A DNA stretch of 46,362 nt. Source: Actinomycetes bacterium (GTDB taxonomy: Bacteria > Actinomycetota > Acidimicrobiia > Acidimicrobiales > JABEUL01). This document shows, one piece after another, positions 24,259 through 34,244 of this stretch. Position 1 is the first letter of the stretch, and each line of letters begins with the position of its first letter. The notes under the pieces were generated by a model. It ran no database searches. It was given only the letters and a program-made list of their open reading frames with translations, and was not told where the DNA came from. The position numbers were made by a program, and so were the translations under genes. The DNA lies in the NCBI GenBank assembly GCA_021777355.1, contig JAJYDO010000013.1, forward strand, positions 1-46,362, given 5' to 3'.

Positions 24259-24618
24259 CGGCAGAAACTGGAGCAATTTAACGGCAAGTTATCGAGATTG
24301 TCCTATCAACTTTCAATCCTAAGACTTTTTAGGAAGCTCAAATTCCGGTTTTGGATTACAAACTTTGACAAAATCTGGCAAATAGAACACCTGACAATGC
24401 CGAGTTGAAGTGAGTTCCACTTCCATTCGCATCCACGCAAACGCTCAATTGAGGAGAAATCTTGATCGAAACTTGCCAACCTGAAAGATTTGAAAGATTG
24501 AACATGTTCACAAATTAAATTCTCTAGATTTGAATTTTATAGTCCGCAAGTACTAAAACTAAAGGAAGCTACTATGGAAGTAGTAGTGGGGCTTAAATTT
24601 GAAGAGGTGCGATAACTT
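24259..24618. other. Intergenic region with hairpin and small leader ORF
   Basis: The 360-bp gap contains the hairpin GAAGTG-AGTTC-CACTTC (24407-24423), a possible 17-codon TTG-started ORF after GAGGAG near 24463, and the 13-codon ORF annotated separately. No longer coding sequence is convincing. Confidence 0.45.
24574..24615 (+). CDS. Possible 13-aa leader peptide upstream of the thioesterase
   Basis: ATG 24574 is preceded by AAAGGA at ~7-nt spacing and reads MEVVVGLKFEEVR before TAA at 24613-24615. Its stop lies 3 bp before the thioesterase ATG, and its last codons hold that gene's GAGG. It could couple or modulate translation, or be chance. Confidence 0.25.
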   Translation: MEVVVGLKFEEVR

Positions 24619-25035
24619 ATGTCGGTTGACACAATAGATGGTTTTGTTTTAGATCGCAAAACTGTACACGATGCTCTTGGAATCGAATTAGTCGAGGCCA
24701 GTCCTGATAAAGTCGTTCTCAAAGCACCAGTCACATGGAAAGTCCACCAGCCTATGGGACTTTTACATGGAGGAGTTTCGGCACTTATGGCAGAGTCTGC
24801 GGCAAGCATGGGGGCCAGTTTAAACGTCTTGCCAGAAAAAGTTGCAGTGGGAATTGAACTGAATGCAAGCCATCTCAGATCTATTACCGAAGGCATGGTA
24901 TTTGCCACTGCCACTCCGTTGCGAAAAGGCAGATCGGTTCATGTTTGGATAGTCTCAGTTAAAGATGAGTTTGGCAAGTTAATCTGTGAGGCCAGGTGCA
25001 CGCTGGCCGTGATCGACAATCCGGGCCGAAGCTAA
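24619..25035 (+). CDS. Hotdog-fold acyl-CoA thioesterase, EntH/MenI/PaaI-like
   Basis: This is a 138-aa single hotdog domain. The active-site region GLLHGGVSALMAESAAS carries HGG and a Glu at the catalytic position, as in the YdiI/MenI and EntH group, rather than the Asp of PaaI. Members hydrolyse aromatic or short acyl-CoA thioesters; MenI-type enzymes release dihydroxynaphthoate in menaquinone synthesis. A MenI role is possible but unproven because no other men gene is visible. The gene is convergent with the acyl-CoA mutase, separated by a hairpin. Fold and class are sure; substrate is not. Confidence 0.85.
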   Translation: MSVDTIDGFVLDRKTVHDALGIELVEASPDKVVLKAPVTWKVHQPMGLLHGGVSALMAESAASMGASLNVLPEKVAVGIELNASHLRSITEGMVFATATPLRKGRSVHVWIVSVKDEFGKLICEARCTLAVIDNPGRS

Positions 25036-25083
25036 ATGAAAGCCTAGACAACTCTTGACGAAATTAGTTTGGAAACAAAAGTG

Positions 25084-25113
25084 ATTGGAACTTAATAAGT
25101 TTTAAGCTCCAAT
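25084..25113. terminator. Bidirectional hairpin between convergent genes
   Basis: ATTGGA-A-CTTAA pairs with TTAAG-C-TCCAAT around a 6-nt loop with one mismatch. It lies between the convergent thioesterase and mutase genes. Confidence 0.45.
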
Positions 25114-25184
25114 TAGAACAAGTCAAAAAGATTTTCCCAGCATAATCAATATATCGCTATCCGGCGTCCAAAACAGTGTCTCCG

Positions 25185-26900
25185 TTAAATTACAGCACTC
25201 TCGCGCCAAGTGCCAAACACCTCAGCCAAAGTGTTCATCACTTCACCCACTGTCGCTCTGGCCCTAACAGCATTAATTAATGGTTCCATCAAATTGATGT
25301 CGTTAGAAGCTGCATCCTTTGCCAATTGATCAAGAGAGGCTTTAACCGCTTCAGAGGATCTGGAAGACTTTACTTGAGCGAGTCTCTCAATTTGTTCTTT
25401 TTCCACGGCAATTGGAATTTCTAATGTAGGCGGGAGTGGCTCCTCATTTCCTTCAATATACGAATTAACCCCAACTACTATCCGTCTCTTAGAATTCACT
25501 TTTCGCTCAAAAATATAAGCCGACTCTGCAATCTCGCTTTGGAACCAGCTGGATTCAATGCCTGCAATTACTCCGTCCAACATTGATCCCGAGCCCAATT
25601 TATCAATGTGGGCAAAAATCTCTTCGGCCAACTCTTCCATTTTTTCGGTAAGGTGCTCTACGAAATAAGAGCCTCCAAGCGGGTCGCTCACGTTGGCAAC
25701 TCCGGTTTCATTGGCAATAATTTGTTGAGTTCGCAGTGCTATGCGACATGCCTTTTCAGTTGGGAGAGCCAAAACTTCATCCATAGAGTTTGTGTGAAGA
25801 CTTTGTGTCCCCCCCAAGACTCCAGCCAAAGCCTCAATGGCTGTTCGAACAATATTTAGCTCAGGCTGCGTGGCTGTTAGGGAAACTCCCGCTGTTTGGG
25901 TATGAAAGCGTAACTGCAGCGAACGAGGATCGCGAGCACCATATCTGGTTGCCATCCAGGTCGCCCAGATTTTCCTTGCGGCACGATACTTGGCTATCTC
26001 TTCAAAAAAGTCAATGTGCGCATTGAAGAAAAATGAGAGTCGCGGCGCAAATTTATCAACGTCTAATCCAGTCTTTATGGCCGATTCCACATATGCGAAT
26101 CCGTTAGCAAGTGTGAATGCCAGCTCTTGGGCCGCGGTTGCTCCTGCTTCTCTGATGTGATAACCCGAAACTGATACCGGATGGAACCTTGGAAGATCGC
26201 TTTGACAAAATCTAATAACATCTGTGACAAGTCTCATAGATGGACGCGGGGGGAATACATACTCCTTTTGAGCTTGGTACTCCTTCAAGATGTCATTTTG
26301 GAGAGTTCCTCCCAGGGACGCTCGATCAAGACCCATGTCTTGGGCAGCGGCTACATACATTGCAAGAATAGGAGCCGCGGGTGAATTTATCGTCATCGAA
26401 GTAGTAACTTTCGACAAATCAATATCCTTATATAGATCCTTCACATCATCCAAAGTGTCTACTGCAACACCGCACCTGCCAACTTCCCCAGCACTTTTAG
26501 GATCATCGGAATCTCTGCCCATTAGAGTCGGAAGATCAAAGGCAGTTGAAAGCCCATCCCCTCCGGTTTTAAGAATCTCCTTAAAACGCAGGTTCGTATC
26601 GACTGCGGTTCCAAAACCTGCAAACATCCGCATTGTCCAAAGCTTTGATCGATACATTGAGGCATATGGTCCTCTGACATATGGAAAAACTCCTGGAAGG
26701 GGATACTGCAAGTCTTCCGGGATTTGGTCCTGCGACATAGCAGGGCCATTATCGTGAACTCCTATATAAGCACCGGATTCTTTCAGTGGACCGTCTGGAG
26801 TGTACACGGGTGCCAGTTCGACACCTGACATAGTCTCAAAATCCACATCCCTGATTTTGGCTGCCTTGTATCCCTGTGCCCAACTTGCATTGTTAGTCAT
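25185..26900 (-). CDS. B12-dependent acyl-CoA mutase large subunit, isobutyryl-CoA mutase-like
   Basis: This 571-aa catalytic (TIM-barrel) subunit of the methylmalonyl-CoA mutase family lacks the C-terminal B12-binding domain, so it needs a separate small subunit not seen here. Adenosylcobalamin-dependent rearrangement is the family reaction. By alignment to Propionibacterium MutB, the two residues that set substrate choice are Phe93 (Tyr89 in MCM) and Gln211 (Arg207 in MCM), the pair known from isobutyryl-CoA mutase. The hydroxyisobutyryl-CoA mutase Asp is absent (Ala120). His248 is in place (SGYHIREAG). Size also fits IcmA (566 aa). Automated annotation would probably say methylmalonyl-CoA mutase. 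It lies 58 bp downstream of the giant protein gene. The start is ATG 26900, without a clear Shine-Dalgarno. Confidence 0.85.
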   Translation of the reverse strand: MTNNASWAQGYKAAKIRDVDFETMSGVELAPVYTPDGPLKESGAYIGVHDNGPAMSQDQIPEDLQYPLPGVFPYVRGPYASMYRSKLWTMRMFAGFGTAVDTNLRFKEILKTGGDGLSTAFDLPTLMGRDSDDPKSAGEVGRCGVAVDTLDDVKDLYKDIDLSKVTTSMTINSPAAPILAMYVAAAQDMGLDRASLGGTLQNDILKEYQAQKEYVFPPRPSMRLVTDVIRFCQSDLPRFHPVSVSGYHIREAGATAAQELAFTLANGFAYVESAIKTGLDVDKFAPRLSFFFNAHIDFFEEIAKYRAARKIWATWMATRYGARDPRSLQLRFHTQTAGVSLTATQPELNIVRTAIEALAGVLGGTQSLHTNSMDEVLALPTEKACRIALRTQQIIANETGVANVSDPLGGSYFVEHLTEKMEELAEEIFAHIDKLGSGSMLDGVIAGIESSWFQSEIAESAYIFERKVNSKRRIVVGVNSYIEGNEEPLPPTLEIPIAVEKEQIERLAQVKSSRSSEAVKASLDQLAKDAASNDINLMEPLINAVRARATVGEVMNTLAEVFGTWRESAVI

Positions 26901-26958
26901 AACATAATGCTAGACCGAACTAACAAGTCAGGCTACATCAAGGAGAAATTAAGTGCCC

Positions 26959-29900
26959 TTAAGTTACACTTAGCGACTTATTTACAGAAGCCGATGGTCC
27001 GCCATTGTTCAGAACCTCCTGGCCATCAAAGATGACTGCAGTTGAGGTGCCATAAGAGTTTGTAGCTGTCAATGCAACAGTGTAATTGCCTGGAAGTGAA
27101 TAAGTATGGCTCACATTGGGCGTAGACACGACCGTCTGGCTTCCATCTCCGAAGTTCCAGGAGTAAGAAACAATGACGCCACAAGGGGTAGTGGATCCAG
27201 AGGCATCAAACAAAGTAGGGATCCCCCCTACAGCGCCCGAATAGGTGAATGCAGCAGTAGGTGCGGCATCTGCAGTTATGGCTATTCCGGCCGGAATCGA
27301 ACCGTTCTCAACCGTAGCTCCTACAGTTGCTGATGAAATATCAAAAGACACAACTGAAGATGCTCCAGACAGTCCAATCAGCGCAGTAGCGCCTCCCGGA
27401 ACAACTGCAATCGCTGACGGATTGGCACCAACCGTATAAGTTCCGCTTAGGGTATTTGTAGCGGTTGAAATCTCACTGACAGAGTTGGAACCCCTATTTG
27501 CAACCAATAAGGTAGAGCCGTCGCCGGTAATTGCCATTGCGACAGGGGTAGTGCCGACTAGAATCGATGAGTAAGTAAAGCTGCTCAGATTTACGGCAAA
27601 TACTTTGGAGTTCAAACCGTCTGCGACGTAAAGTGTAGACCCGTTTGGATCTACTGCCATTGCATCGAGTCCACCTCCAACCATAATGCGACCAGTTATT
27701 ACTCCGCTTGGAATATTAATAATTGTGATATAGCCTTGATTGGTCTCTGAGTAGTTAGCCACGTATAAAGTATTTCCATTTGGTGATATTGCAAGGGCGC
27801 GAGGTGCCGATGCATCCCCTACCGTAATGGGCGGAAGGGCAGTATCGGTAGAAGTTGAAATAGGAGTCACCGAGCTATCGCCATAGTTGGCAACATATAC
27901 CATGGAACCGTCAGGAGTTACCGCCATTGCCACAGGATCATTTCCGACTAAAATTGCATTCCCGGTGGTCTTTGTGGCCAAAATATATGGAGTTACCGTA
28001 TCGGATAACGAATTTGCTACGAAAACCTGTGAATCATTAGGTGTCACAACTATTTGCTGAGGTGCAGCGCCTGTGCTAACTGGAGAGGCTGCCGTGTTTG
28101 TTTGAAGATTTATAGGAGTAAAACTATTGGCTCCTGCATTTGAAATAAATGCTTGGGGTGGTATTGGGGTGGGCGGCGCACTGACTGGAGAGGGAATAGC
28201 AGGGATTGGAATTGTAGCCGGATAAGCAATTGCTACTTGAAATGCATGAACACTTGTATTCCAGGATTGTCCCAGAGTTCCTGTGGTAACGCTGTAGGAT
28301 TGAAGCTTTCCTGTATAAATGCTGTTGAAATCGGCTACATATGCCTCTTGACTGGGTTGATCAACAGCCATTCCAACGGGTTCGCTAAATCCGGTAATTG
28401 GAGTACCTACAGAAGGCGGCGAAACTGTTAGGTCAAGTGCTACCACTTCATTTGCTCCGGTACAAACCACCTGTGCACTCCTTCCATCTGGTGATATCAC
28501 TATTTGTGAAGGCTGCTTGGGCACTGAAACTGTTGATACGACACTTAGTGTCGTGAGATTGACAACGCTAATAGTGCTTGCAGCTGAATTGACCACATAT
28601 GCAGTCATGCCATCTGGGCTCAGCGCTACACTCATCGGACCTTGCTCAAGAGTTATGGAAGGTCCTACTGCTCCTGTTGCAATTGTAATTGGAACCAAAT
28701 ATCCACTGGTTCCAATTTTGTCGACTACAATCCAGGCCGTTTTGCCATCGGCGGTAATTGCAGCATTTCTAGGATCTCCGGTGAGCGAAGCTGTAATGGT
28801 TGCTCCAGTTCCAGTATTTACTATTGAAACTGAAGATCCCAGCCAGTTGGGAACCACAATTGTCGAGCCATCCGGAGTGATGGCTATTCCCTTGGGGTCC
28901 GCGCCAACGGCAAATGTTTTAGTTATAGCCCCAGTTGCCGTAGAAATGACACTCACTTCATTGCTTGCTGCATCTGTAACATAAAGGGTACTCGAGTCAG
29001 GTGAAACTGCGATTCCATTAGGTTGATTCATTCCAGCAATTGGTGCCAACAACGTATTACTCTCGATATTGACTGGATAAACGAGATGGTATGCGGCATT
29101 AGTCACATAAGCAATGCTGTTGATTGCATACAAATAGTTCCCCGCCAAATCAGTTCCCTTTGGCGTAGTAGCAGATACTGCAACATAATTTCCTGCAGTT
29201 CCAGGAGGAGTATAGATAGTAACTGTTCCGTTTCCGTTGATCACAAAGCACCGTAAATAGCTTCCGATCGCACACGAATTTAAGGTATAAGAACCAAAAG
29301 TTACCGAAGTTGTTCCTCCTAATCCCGTTCCTGATATAACTGTAATTGCGCCGCCTACGCTAGGCCCAACGAGAGGCGAGAGGCTAAGGCCAGATGGGAC
29401 AATCGTTGTAGTGCCCGTTCCGGGATCTACGGCACTTCCTGAAGTTGCACCAACAGAAGTATCCGTGCCATTTGAAGCCAAGGCATTGGCTATTAAGGAC
29501 GCGCTGGGAGACACTGCTGCACTGATTGTGATTACAGACAGCGACGTTCCTCCTTGAAGCGGCTCAAGGCCAGAAACGTTAGTTGAGTCGCAGATAACGT
29601 CTTGTCCAAGGATTGTGCAATTCCACCCGTTTCCTGATGACGCTACCGGAGTGACTCCTGCGGGAAAAACGTAAGTCACGCTAACCTGATTTGGATCAGC
29701 ACCTCCGATAATTGAAGCTGCAGCAACAACCGAATATGTCACCAAACCACCAAGTGGCAGGCTTCCATTTTGATTGTCCGTGACTGTTAAGGTCAAAACC
29801 GGATTGGCCGTATACGTGTAAAGTCCTGCTGAAGCAGTTCCACTCGCGGTAGTCACTGAAACTGAAACACTGCCACCGGAAGTACCCGGAGGTGCGTAAA

Positions 29901-32900
29901 GCGTCAGTGTCCCGTTGGAATTGACTACGAAACACTGCGACCAACTGGAGATGGCACAGGCATCCAAAGTGTAGGTTCCAAACGCCACCGATTGCGCGCC
30001 GTTCAATCCGGATCCACTTACCGTCGTCGCCCCGCCGCCCGCGGCCGGACCAAAATTGGGGGTTAATGCAAGACCGCTTGGGGTAACGGATGCAACCCCT
30101 GTACCAGAAGCGATTACAAAAGCAGACGTACCATCTTGCGAAGCTGCTGAGCCGTTAGAAGAAAGCGCTCCAGGTGAAGTTGAAGCGGTAAGCGAAACAG
30201 ATGCCTGAAGGTAAATGCTTGGAAGCAACGATCCGGCAGACAACGGATTAGAACTTGAAATATTGGTCGTGATACAAGTAACAACCTGGCTCGAAATTGA
30301 ACACGACCAGTTGGTTCCAGCGACCGAAGCTGGGCTCAATCCGGCAGGGAGAGTATACGTTACTGTAACGGGCTGAGTTTCACTTCCACCTGTTGCAAGG
30401 GTCCCTGAGTCAATCGTGAATATTACGGAACCTCCAAGCGGGAAATTGTTGCCTTGGTTATCCGATTCGGTGATATTAAGAATTGGATCTGCAAAATATA
30501 AGTAGTTTCCAACAGACACTGAGCCGGTGGAAGTTACCAATGAAACAAGAACGGAAGTGTTAGCAGATCCCGGTGGAGCGTAAAGGGAAAGTGTTCCGTC
30601 AGCGTTGACCAAAAAGCACTGCGTTAGAACTCCTGGCCCACAAAGGCTTAATGAATATGTTCCAAATGTTACCGAGGTTACACCACCTAAATTAAGTCCC
30701 GAAATCACCACTCTTGCACCACCTTCACTGGGACCAGAATTTGGAGTCATTGAAAGATTAGTCGGTATGAGAGGCGTAACTCCTGTTCCCGGATCATCTG
30801 CATATACAGTTGCCGAATCCCCTGAAGATGAATTTGAAGCGGAACTAAGTGCGCCTTGCGTAGTTGAGGCAGTTGCAGAAATTGTCGCATTGACTGTAAT
30901 GGCTGCAAGTGAAGAACCTGCATCAAGAGGATTTGAGTTTGACAGAGTCGGCATGATACATGTCACAACTTGCCCGGCTATCGAACAGGTCCAGCTTTGA
31001 CCTTGTGCAGCATCTGGAATCACCCCGCTTGGAGCTGTAAATTTGGCCGTCACAGGCCTTGTCTCTACACTGCTTCCAGACAGGTTGCTTACTACTACTG
31101 AATAAGCGACGGTTCCTCCTAGAGGGAGAGATCCGTCTTGACTATCGGTAATATAAACTTCAAGGACAGGATCAGATGTGTAGGTATAACTAACGGGAGA
31201 ACTGGTTCCACTTCGATTGGTTACCGATACTGCAACCGCGTTGCCAGAAGTTCCAGAAGGAGTGAAGGTGCTAAGTGTCCCATTTGAATTGATGTTGAAA
31301 CAGTTAGAAGTTACACCTGCTGCACAAACATATAGAGTTGACGCTCCAAAATTGACTCTTGTGGCACCGGCCAACCCTGTGCCTGAAATAACAGTCACTG
31401 CCCCTCCCGCCGCGGGACCGGAATTCGGGGTTAACGTTAGACCAGCAGGCGCTATTGACACTGTCCCAGTTCCGGGATCGCTAGCACTGACAGTAGTCGC
31501 GTCGCTTGAAGACAAAGATCCATGTGAAGTAAGGGCATTGGGCGAGGTTGATGCGTTAAGCGCAATATCAGCAACTACTGTTACCGGAGACATCGATACC
31601 CCGGGATTGAGAGGAGTGGTACTTGTTATTCCTGTAGAAGTACAAGTGACCGTAGGCGAGGAAACAGTGCAAAGCCAACCAATTCCTGCGGCCGATTTTG
31701 GCGTAACCCGAGGTGCAAGAGTATATGAGAGGGTGAGTTGCTTAGTTTCAGGGGCGCCAGCATTTATTGCCGAGGCGATCAAAATGTAGTCCACTGATCC
31801 TCCCCGATAAAGAGTGCCGTTTTGATTATCACTTACGCTGAGACCAAGAATTGGAGTCGAACTATATATGTAATTTCCTGCCGAAAATGTTCCGAGTGGA
31901 GTAACGATACTTACAGCTACCGCGTTGCCGGAAGTTCCAGGCGGCGGGTAAAGAGATATATTGTTAGCTGAATTTACGGTAAAGCACTGAGAAGTCGAGC
32001 CTGGACTGCAGAGATTTAAAGTGTAAGTGCCGAAAGCAACCGACATGGCACTTCCCGCCCCAGCTCCCGTAAGTGTCGTAGCTACGCCTCCAATTGATGG
32101 GCCAGTTGTCGGATTCAGTGAATATGGACCGGTCCCGCCAGGTGAAAGTCCAGTTCCAGGGTCAAAGGCCGATGCAGATGTGGCGTCACCCGAAGAAGCG
32201 GTTCCCAGGATCTCTAGCGCATTTGCGGCAGTACTTGCTCCGCTTGAGACTGATGCATTTACAGTTAACGGCGCCAAAGCGGTACCTGGTGCTAAAGGAT
32301 AAATAGACGACACATTTGTAGTGACACAAGTCACTGCCTGTCCCGAGATCGCACAACTCCAGTTTGATCCGCCAGCGGCGCTAGCCGTTATACCGGTCGG
32401 CATTAAAAACGAATCAGTTACAGATTCGCTCTCCTGCCCGCCGGTTAATAAAGCCGAACTATTAGCTGTATAGGTAATCGTTCCTCCCAAAGGAGGAGTT
32501 CCTCCCTGGTTGTCACTAAGCTGCAAACCTATTACAGGTGCAACTGATCCCGTATCTGTTGTAAAGGCGGAAAGTGCATCGTTAGAAGATACCTGACCAT
32601 TTGAACTAAGTGCTCCGGTGATATTTGAAACCGAGTTAGATACCGTTGCGGAAATGGAAATATCAGGAAGATCAGTCCCTGAAATCAATGGATTAGAAGG
32701 TGAAACAGTTGTGGAACTGCATGTGACCACTTGGGCAACTACAGAACAAGTCCAACCTATCCCTTGGGCTCCGGTGGGAGTGATTCCTATCGGGAGAGTG
32801 TAGTTGATTGTAACTGGATTTGTTTCATTGGAGCCGCTAGCTAAAACACCTGAAGCTAGCGTGTAAGTGATTGGCGATCCAGGAATAAGTTTTCCATTTT

Positions 32901-34086
32901 CAGAATCAGTTGCACCAAGTGTGAGCAACGGAGCCGCCGAGTTAAGTGAAGTTACTTTTAAATTGTTCACTTCGTGCACATCGGTAGAACCACCGGTGGA
33001 TGCGTAAAAACCTGCGACTAAAAGATAGGGAAGTCCTGTCGTCGGATTGATCCAGCTTGCAGGGTACAACCCTGAGGGAATCCCGCCGTTTAGAGTTGTA
33101 GGAATAGGATCGCTAAAAGTCTGAAGCGAACCACCAATTCCAGTAACTGCGGCAATCATCGAATACGGTGGAACCACTAGCCCTGAGGCAGTTGTGATAC
33201 TTGTCCCACTTGGATTCATTGCAAATTCAACCGGCACCAGAGCATTTGATCTTGGAGGTGGAAGTGTAACTGGATTAAACGTCCCGTTTAATCCATAGTA
33301 AGTAGTGTTGGCAAGTGTTGAGTCGATTAAGCAATAGCCTGATTCGTTATTTCCCGGGCCCCGCAAAGTAACGTTCACAGGATTTGCGCTCCCCAACGGA
33401 TTTATATTTGTAAGCCAAGAAGGGTCGCTGCACCCGCTGCCGTCAAAGCTCGAGTTGGTAAAGTTTCCATAATTGTCAAGACCAAGTCCCAAATATCCAT
33501 AAGGAAGGCCATTTCCTGCCGGAGCCGCAGTGCCTCCGGCATATCCAAGGTGTCCGCCTGCAGGTCCGGTGGTAGTTGGCGGCACAGGATCTCTAGGGTT
33601 GGCAACTGAAAAAGCAAGAGAAATTCCGTCGGCGCCGGTTCCACCGTATTGATAACTTTTAAAGGTCACGTCGATCCCGGCTGCTGTTGGAAACGCTGAA
33701 GTCATAGTGACCCCGCCTGCTAAATTTCCCTGCGCATCAGTAAGCCGCAACGCTCCGTTCCCATTTGAATCAGGCGAAGCTTCATTGCATCCGGGTATTG
33801 GGGTCTGAGTGGTATCCGTTCCTGCGGTTAAGCATGCCACATTTTTCGCACCTGGAACCAGTGGAAGCGCAAGGGGTCCCTGTTCTGTTCTGTTTGCAAA
33901 TGAGTAGTTAAGATAAGTGCTTGTTACCCCCGATGCACCGGCTAACTTACTATTTAGAACTGATGTTGAAACTGAAATACATGTAAATACTGTGACAAGT
34001 ATTATCAGTGACTTCAAAACCGATGATACTCGAACTAAATCAAGTGACCAAAACTTGGCGCGCCTTTTCCCACTCTCTTGCAACAT
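26959..34086 (-). CDS. Giant surface protein: L-type lectin, DUF11/TIG repeats, YVTN propellers, PKD
   Basis: This is a 2375-aa protein. An N-terminal signal/anchor (~22-45) precedes an L-type lectin-like domain (~60-390: GTGADGISLAFSV, GYLGLGLDNYGNF). Next come six DUF11-like beta domains ('VSDNQNGTL...GG') alternating with five IPT/TIG domains ('LTPNSGPAAGG'), each pair ~240 aa. Then follow about fourteen YVTN-type blades ('VSPDSSTLYVTD', 'VTPDGSMVYVANYG'), split by a Pro-rich linker (IPSPVSAPPTPIPP). A PKD domain (YSWNFGDGSQTV) ends the protein, which closes without an LPXTG-like signal. ATG 34086 has AAGGAAAGG in front. The protein is probably exported, with possible glycan binding; both are inferred. 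Confidence 0.82.
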   Translation of the reverse strand: MLQESGKRRAKFWSLDLVRVSSVLKSLIILVTVFTCISVSTSVLNSKLAGASGVTSTYLNYSFANRTEQGPLALPLVPGAKNVACLTAGTDTTQTPIPGCNEASPDSNGNGALRLTDAQGNLAGGVTMTSAFPTAAGIDVTFKSYQYGGTGADGISLAFSVANPRDPVPPTTTGPAGGHLGYAGGTAAPAGNGLPYGYLGLGLDNYGNFTNSSFDGSGCSDPSWLTNINPLGSANPVNVTLRGPGNNESGYCLIDSTLANTTYYGLNGTFNPVTLPPPRSNALVPVEFAMNPSGTSITTASGLVVPPYSMIAAVTGIGGSLQTFSDPIPTTLNGGIPSGLYPASWINPTTGLPYLLVAGFYASTGGSTDVHEVNNLKVTSLNSAAPLLTLGATDSENGKLIPGSPITYTLASGVLASGSNETNPVTINYTLPIGITPTGAQGIGWTCSVVAQVVTCSSTTVSPSNPLISGTDLPDISISATVSNSVSNITGALSSNGQVSSNDALSAFTTDTGSVAPVIGLQLSDNQGGTPPLGGTITYTANSSALLTGGQESESVTDSFLMPTGITASAAGGSNWSCAISGQAVTCVTTNVSSIYPLAPGTALAPLTVNASVSSGASTAANALEILGTASSGDATSASAFDPGTGLSPGGTGPYSLNPTTGPSIGGVATTLTGAGAGSAMSVAFGTYTLNLCSPGSTSQCFTVNSANNISLYPPPGTSGNAVAVSIVTPLGTFSAGNYIYSSTPILGLSVSDNQNGTLYRGGSVDYILIASAINAGAPETKQLTLSYTLAPRVTPKSAAGIGWLCTVSSPTVTCTSTGITSTTPLNPGVSMSPVTVVADIALNASTSPNALTSHGSLSSSDATTVSASDPGTGTVSIAPAGLTLTPNSGPAAGGAVTVISGTGLAGATRVNFGASTLYVCAAGVTSNCFNINSNGTLSTFTPSGTSGNAVAVSVTNRSGTSSPVSYTYTSDPVLEVYITDSQDGSLPLGGTVAYSVVVSNLSGSSVETRPVTAKFTAPSGVIPDAAQGQSWTCSIAGQVVTCIMPTLSNSNPLDAGSSLAAITVNATISATASTTQGALSSASNSSSGDSATVYADDPGTGVTPLIPTNLSMTPNSGPSEGGARVVISGLNLGGVTSVTFGTYSLSLCGPGVLTQCFLVNADGTLSLYAPPGSANTSVLVSLVTSTGSVSVGNYLYFADPILNITESDNQGNNFPLGGSVIFTIDSGTLATGGSETQPVTVTYTLPAGLSPASVAGTNWSCSISSQVVTCITTNISSSNPLSAGSLLPSIYLQASVSLTASTSPGALSSNGSAASQDGTSAFVIASGTGVASVTPSGLALTPNFGPAAGGGATTVSGSGLNGAQSVAFGTYTLDACAISSWSQCFVVNSNGTLTLYAPPGTSGGSVSVSVTTASGTASAGLYTYTANPVLTLTVTDNQNGSLPLGGLVTYSVVAAASIIGGADPNQVSVTYVFPAGVTPVASSGNGWNCTILGQDVICDSTNVSGLEPLQGGTSLSVITISAAVSPSASLIANALASNGTDTSVGATSGSAVDPGTGTTTIVPSGLSLSPLVGPSVGGAITVISGTGLGGTTSVTFGSYTLNSCAIGSYLRCFVINGNGTVTIYTPPGTAGNYVAVSATTPKGTDLAGNYLYAINSIAYVTNAAYHLVYPVNIESNTLLAPIAGMNQPNGIAVSPDSSTLYVTDAASNEVSVISTATGAITKTFAVGADPKGIAITPDGSTIVVPNWLGSSVSIVNTGTGATITASLTGDPRNAAITADGKTAWIVVDKIGTSGYLVPITIATGAVGPSITLEQGPMSVALSPDGMTAYVVNSAASTISVVNLTTLSVVSTVSVPKQPSQIVISPDGRSAQVVCTGANEVVALDLTVSPPSVGTPITGFSEPVGMAVDQPSQEAYVADFNSIYTGKLQSYSVTTGTLGQSWNTSVHAFQVAIAYPATIPIPAIPSPVSAPPTPIPPQAFISNAGANSFTPINLQTNTAASPVSTGAAPQQIVVTPNDSQVFVANSLSDTVTPYILATKTTGNAILVGNDPVAMAVTPDGSMVYVANYGDSSVTPISTSTDTALPPITVGDASAPRALAISPNGNTLYVANYSETNQGYITIINIPSGVITGRIMVGGGLDAMAVDPNGSTLYVADGLNSKVFAVNLSSFTYSSILVGTTPVAMAITGDGSTLLVANRGSNSVSEISTATNTLSGTYTVGANPSAIAVVPGGATALIGLSGASSVVSFDISSATVGATVENGSIPAGIAITADAAPTAAFTYSGAVGGIPTLFDASGSTTPCGVIVSYSWNFGDGSQTVVSTPNVSHTYSLPGNYTVALTATNSYGTSTAVIFDGQEVLNNGGPSASVNKSLSVT

Positions 34087-34244
34087 AGCAGCCTTTCCTT
34101 CGTGTTTGTTGCATTAAAACGAGCCGGGCCGCTCAAATAACTTTCTCAATAGTACCAGCACTACTGCAATAAGTACTCGCAAATAGCGATTTTCTACTCA
34201 CTCTAAGTGGCAAGATTGGCGCAAGGTACTTCAGACAGTGCAAA

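Noticed and set aside
24500-24509. GAACATGTTC palindrome as a LexA (SOS) box
   Set aside because: The actinobacterial LexA box has four bases between GAAC and GTTC; here there are only two.
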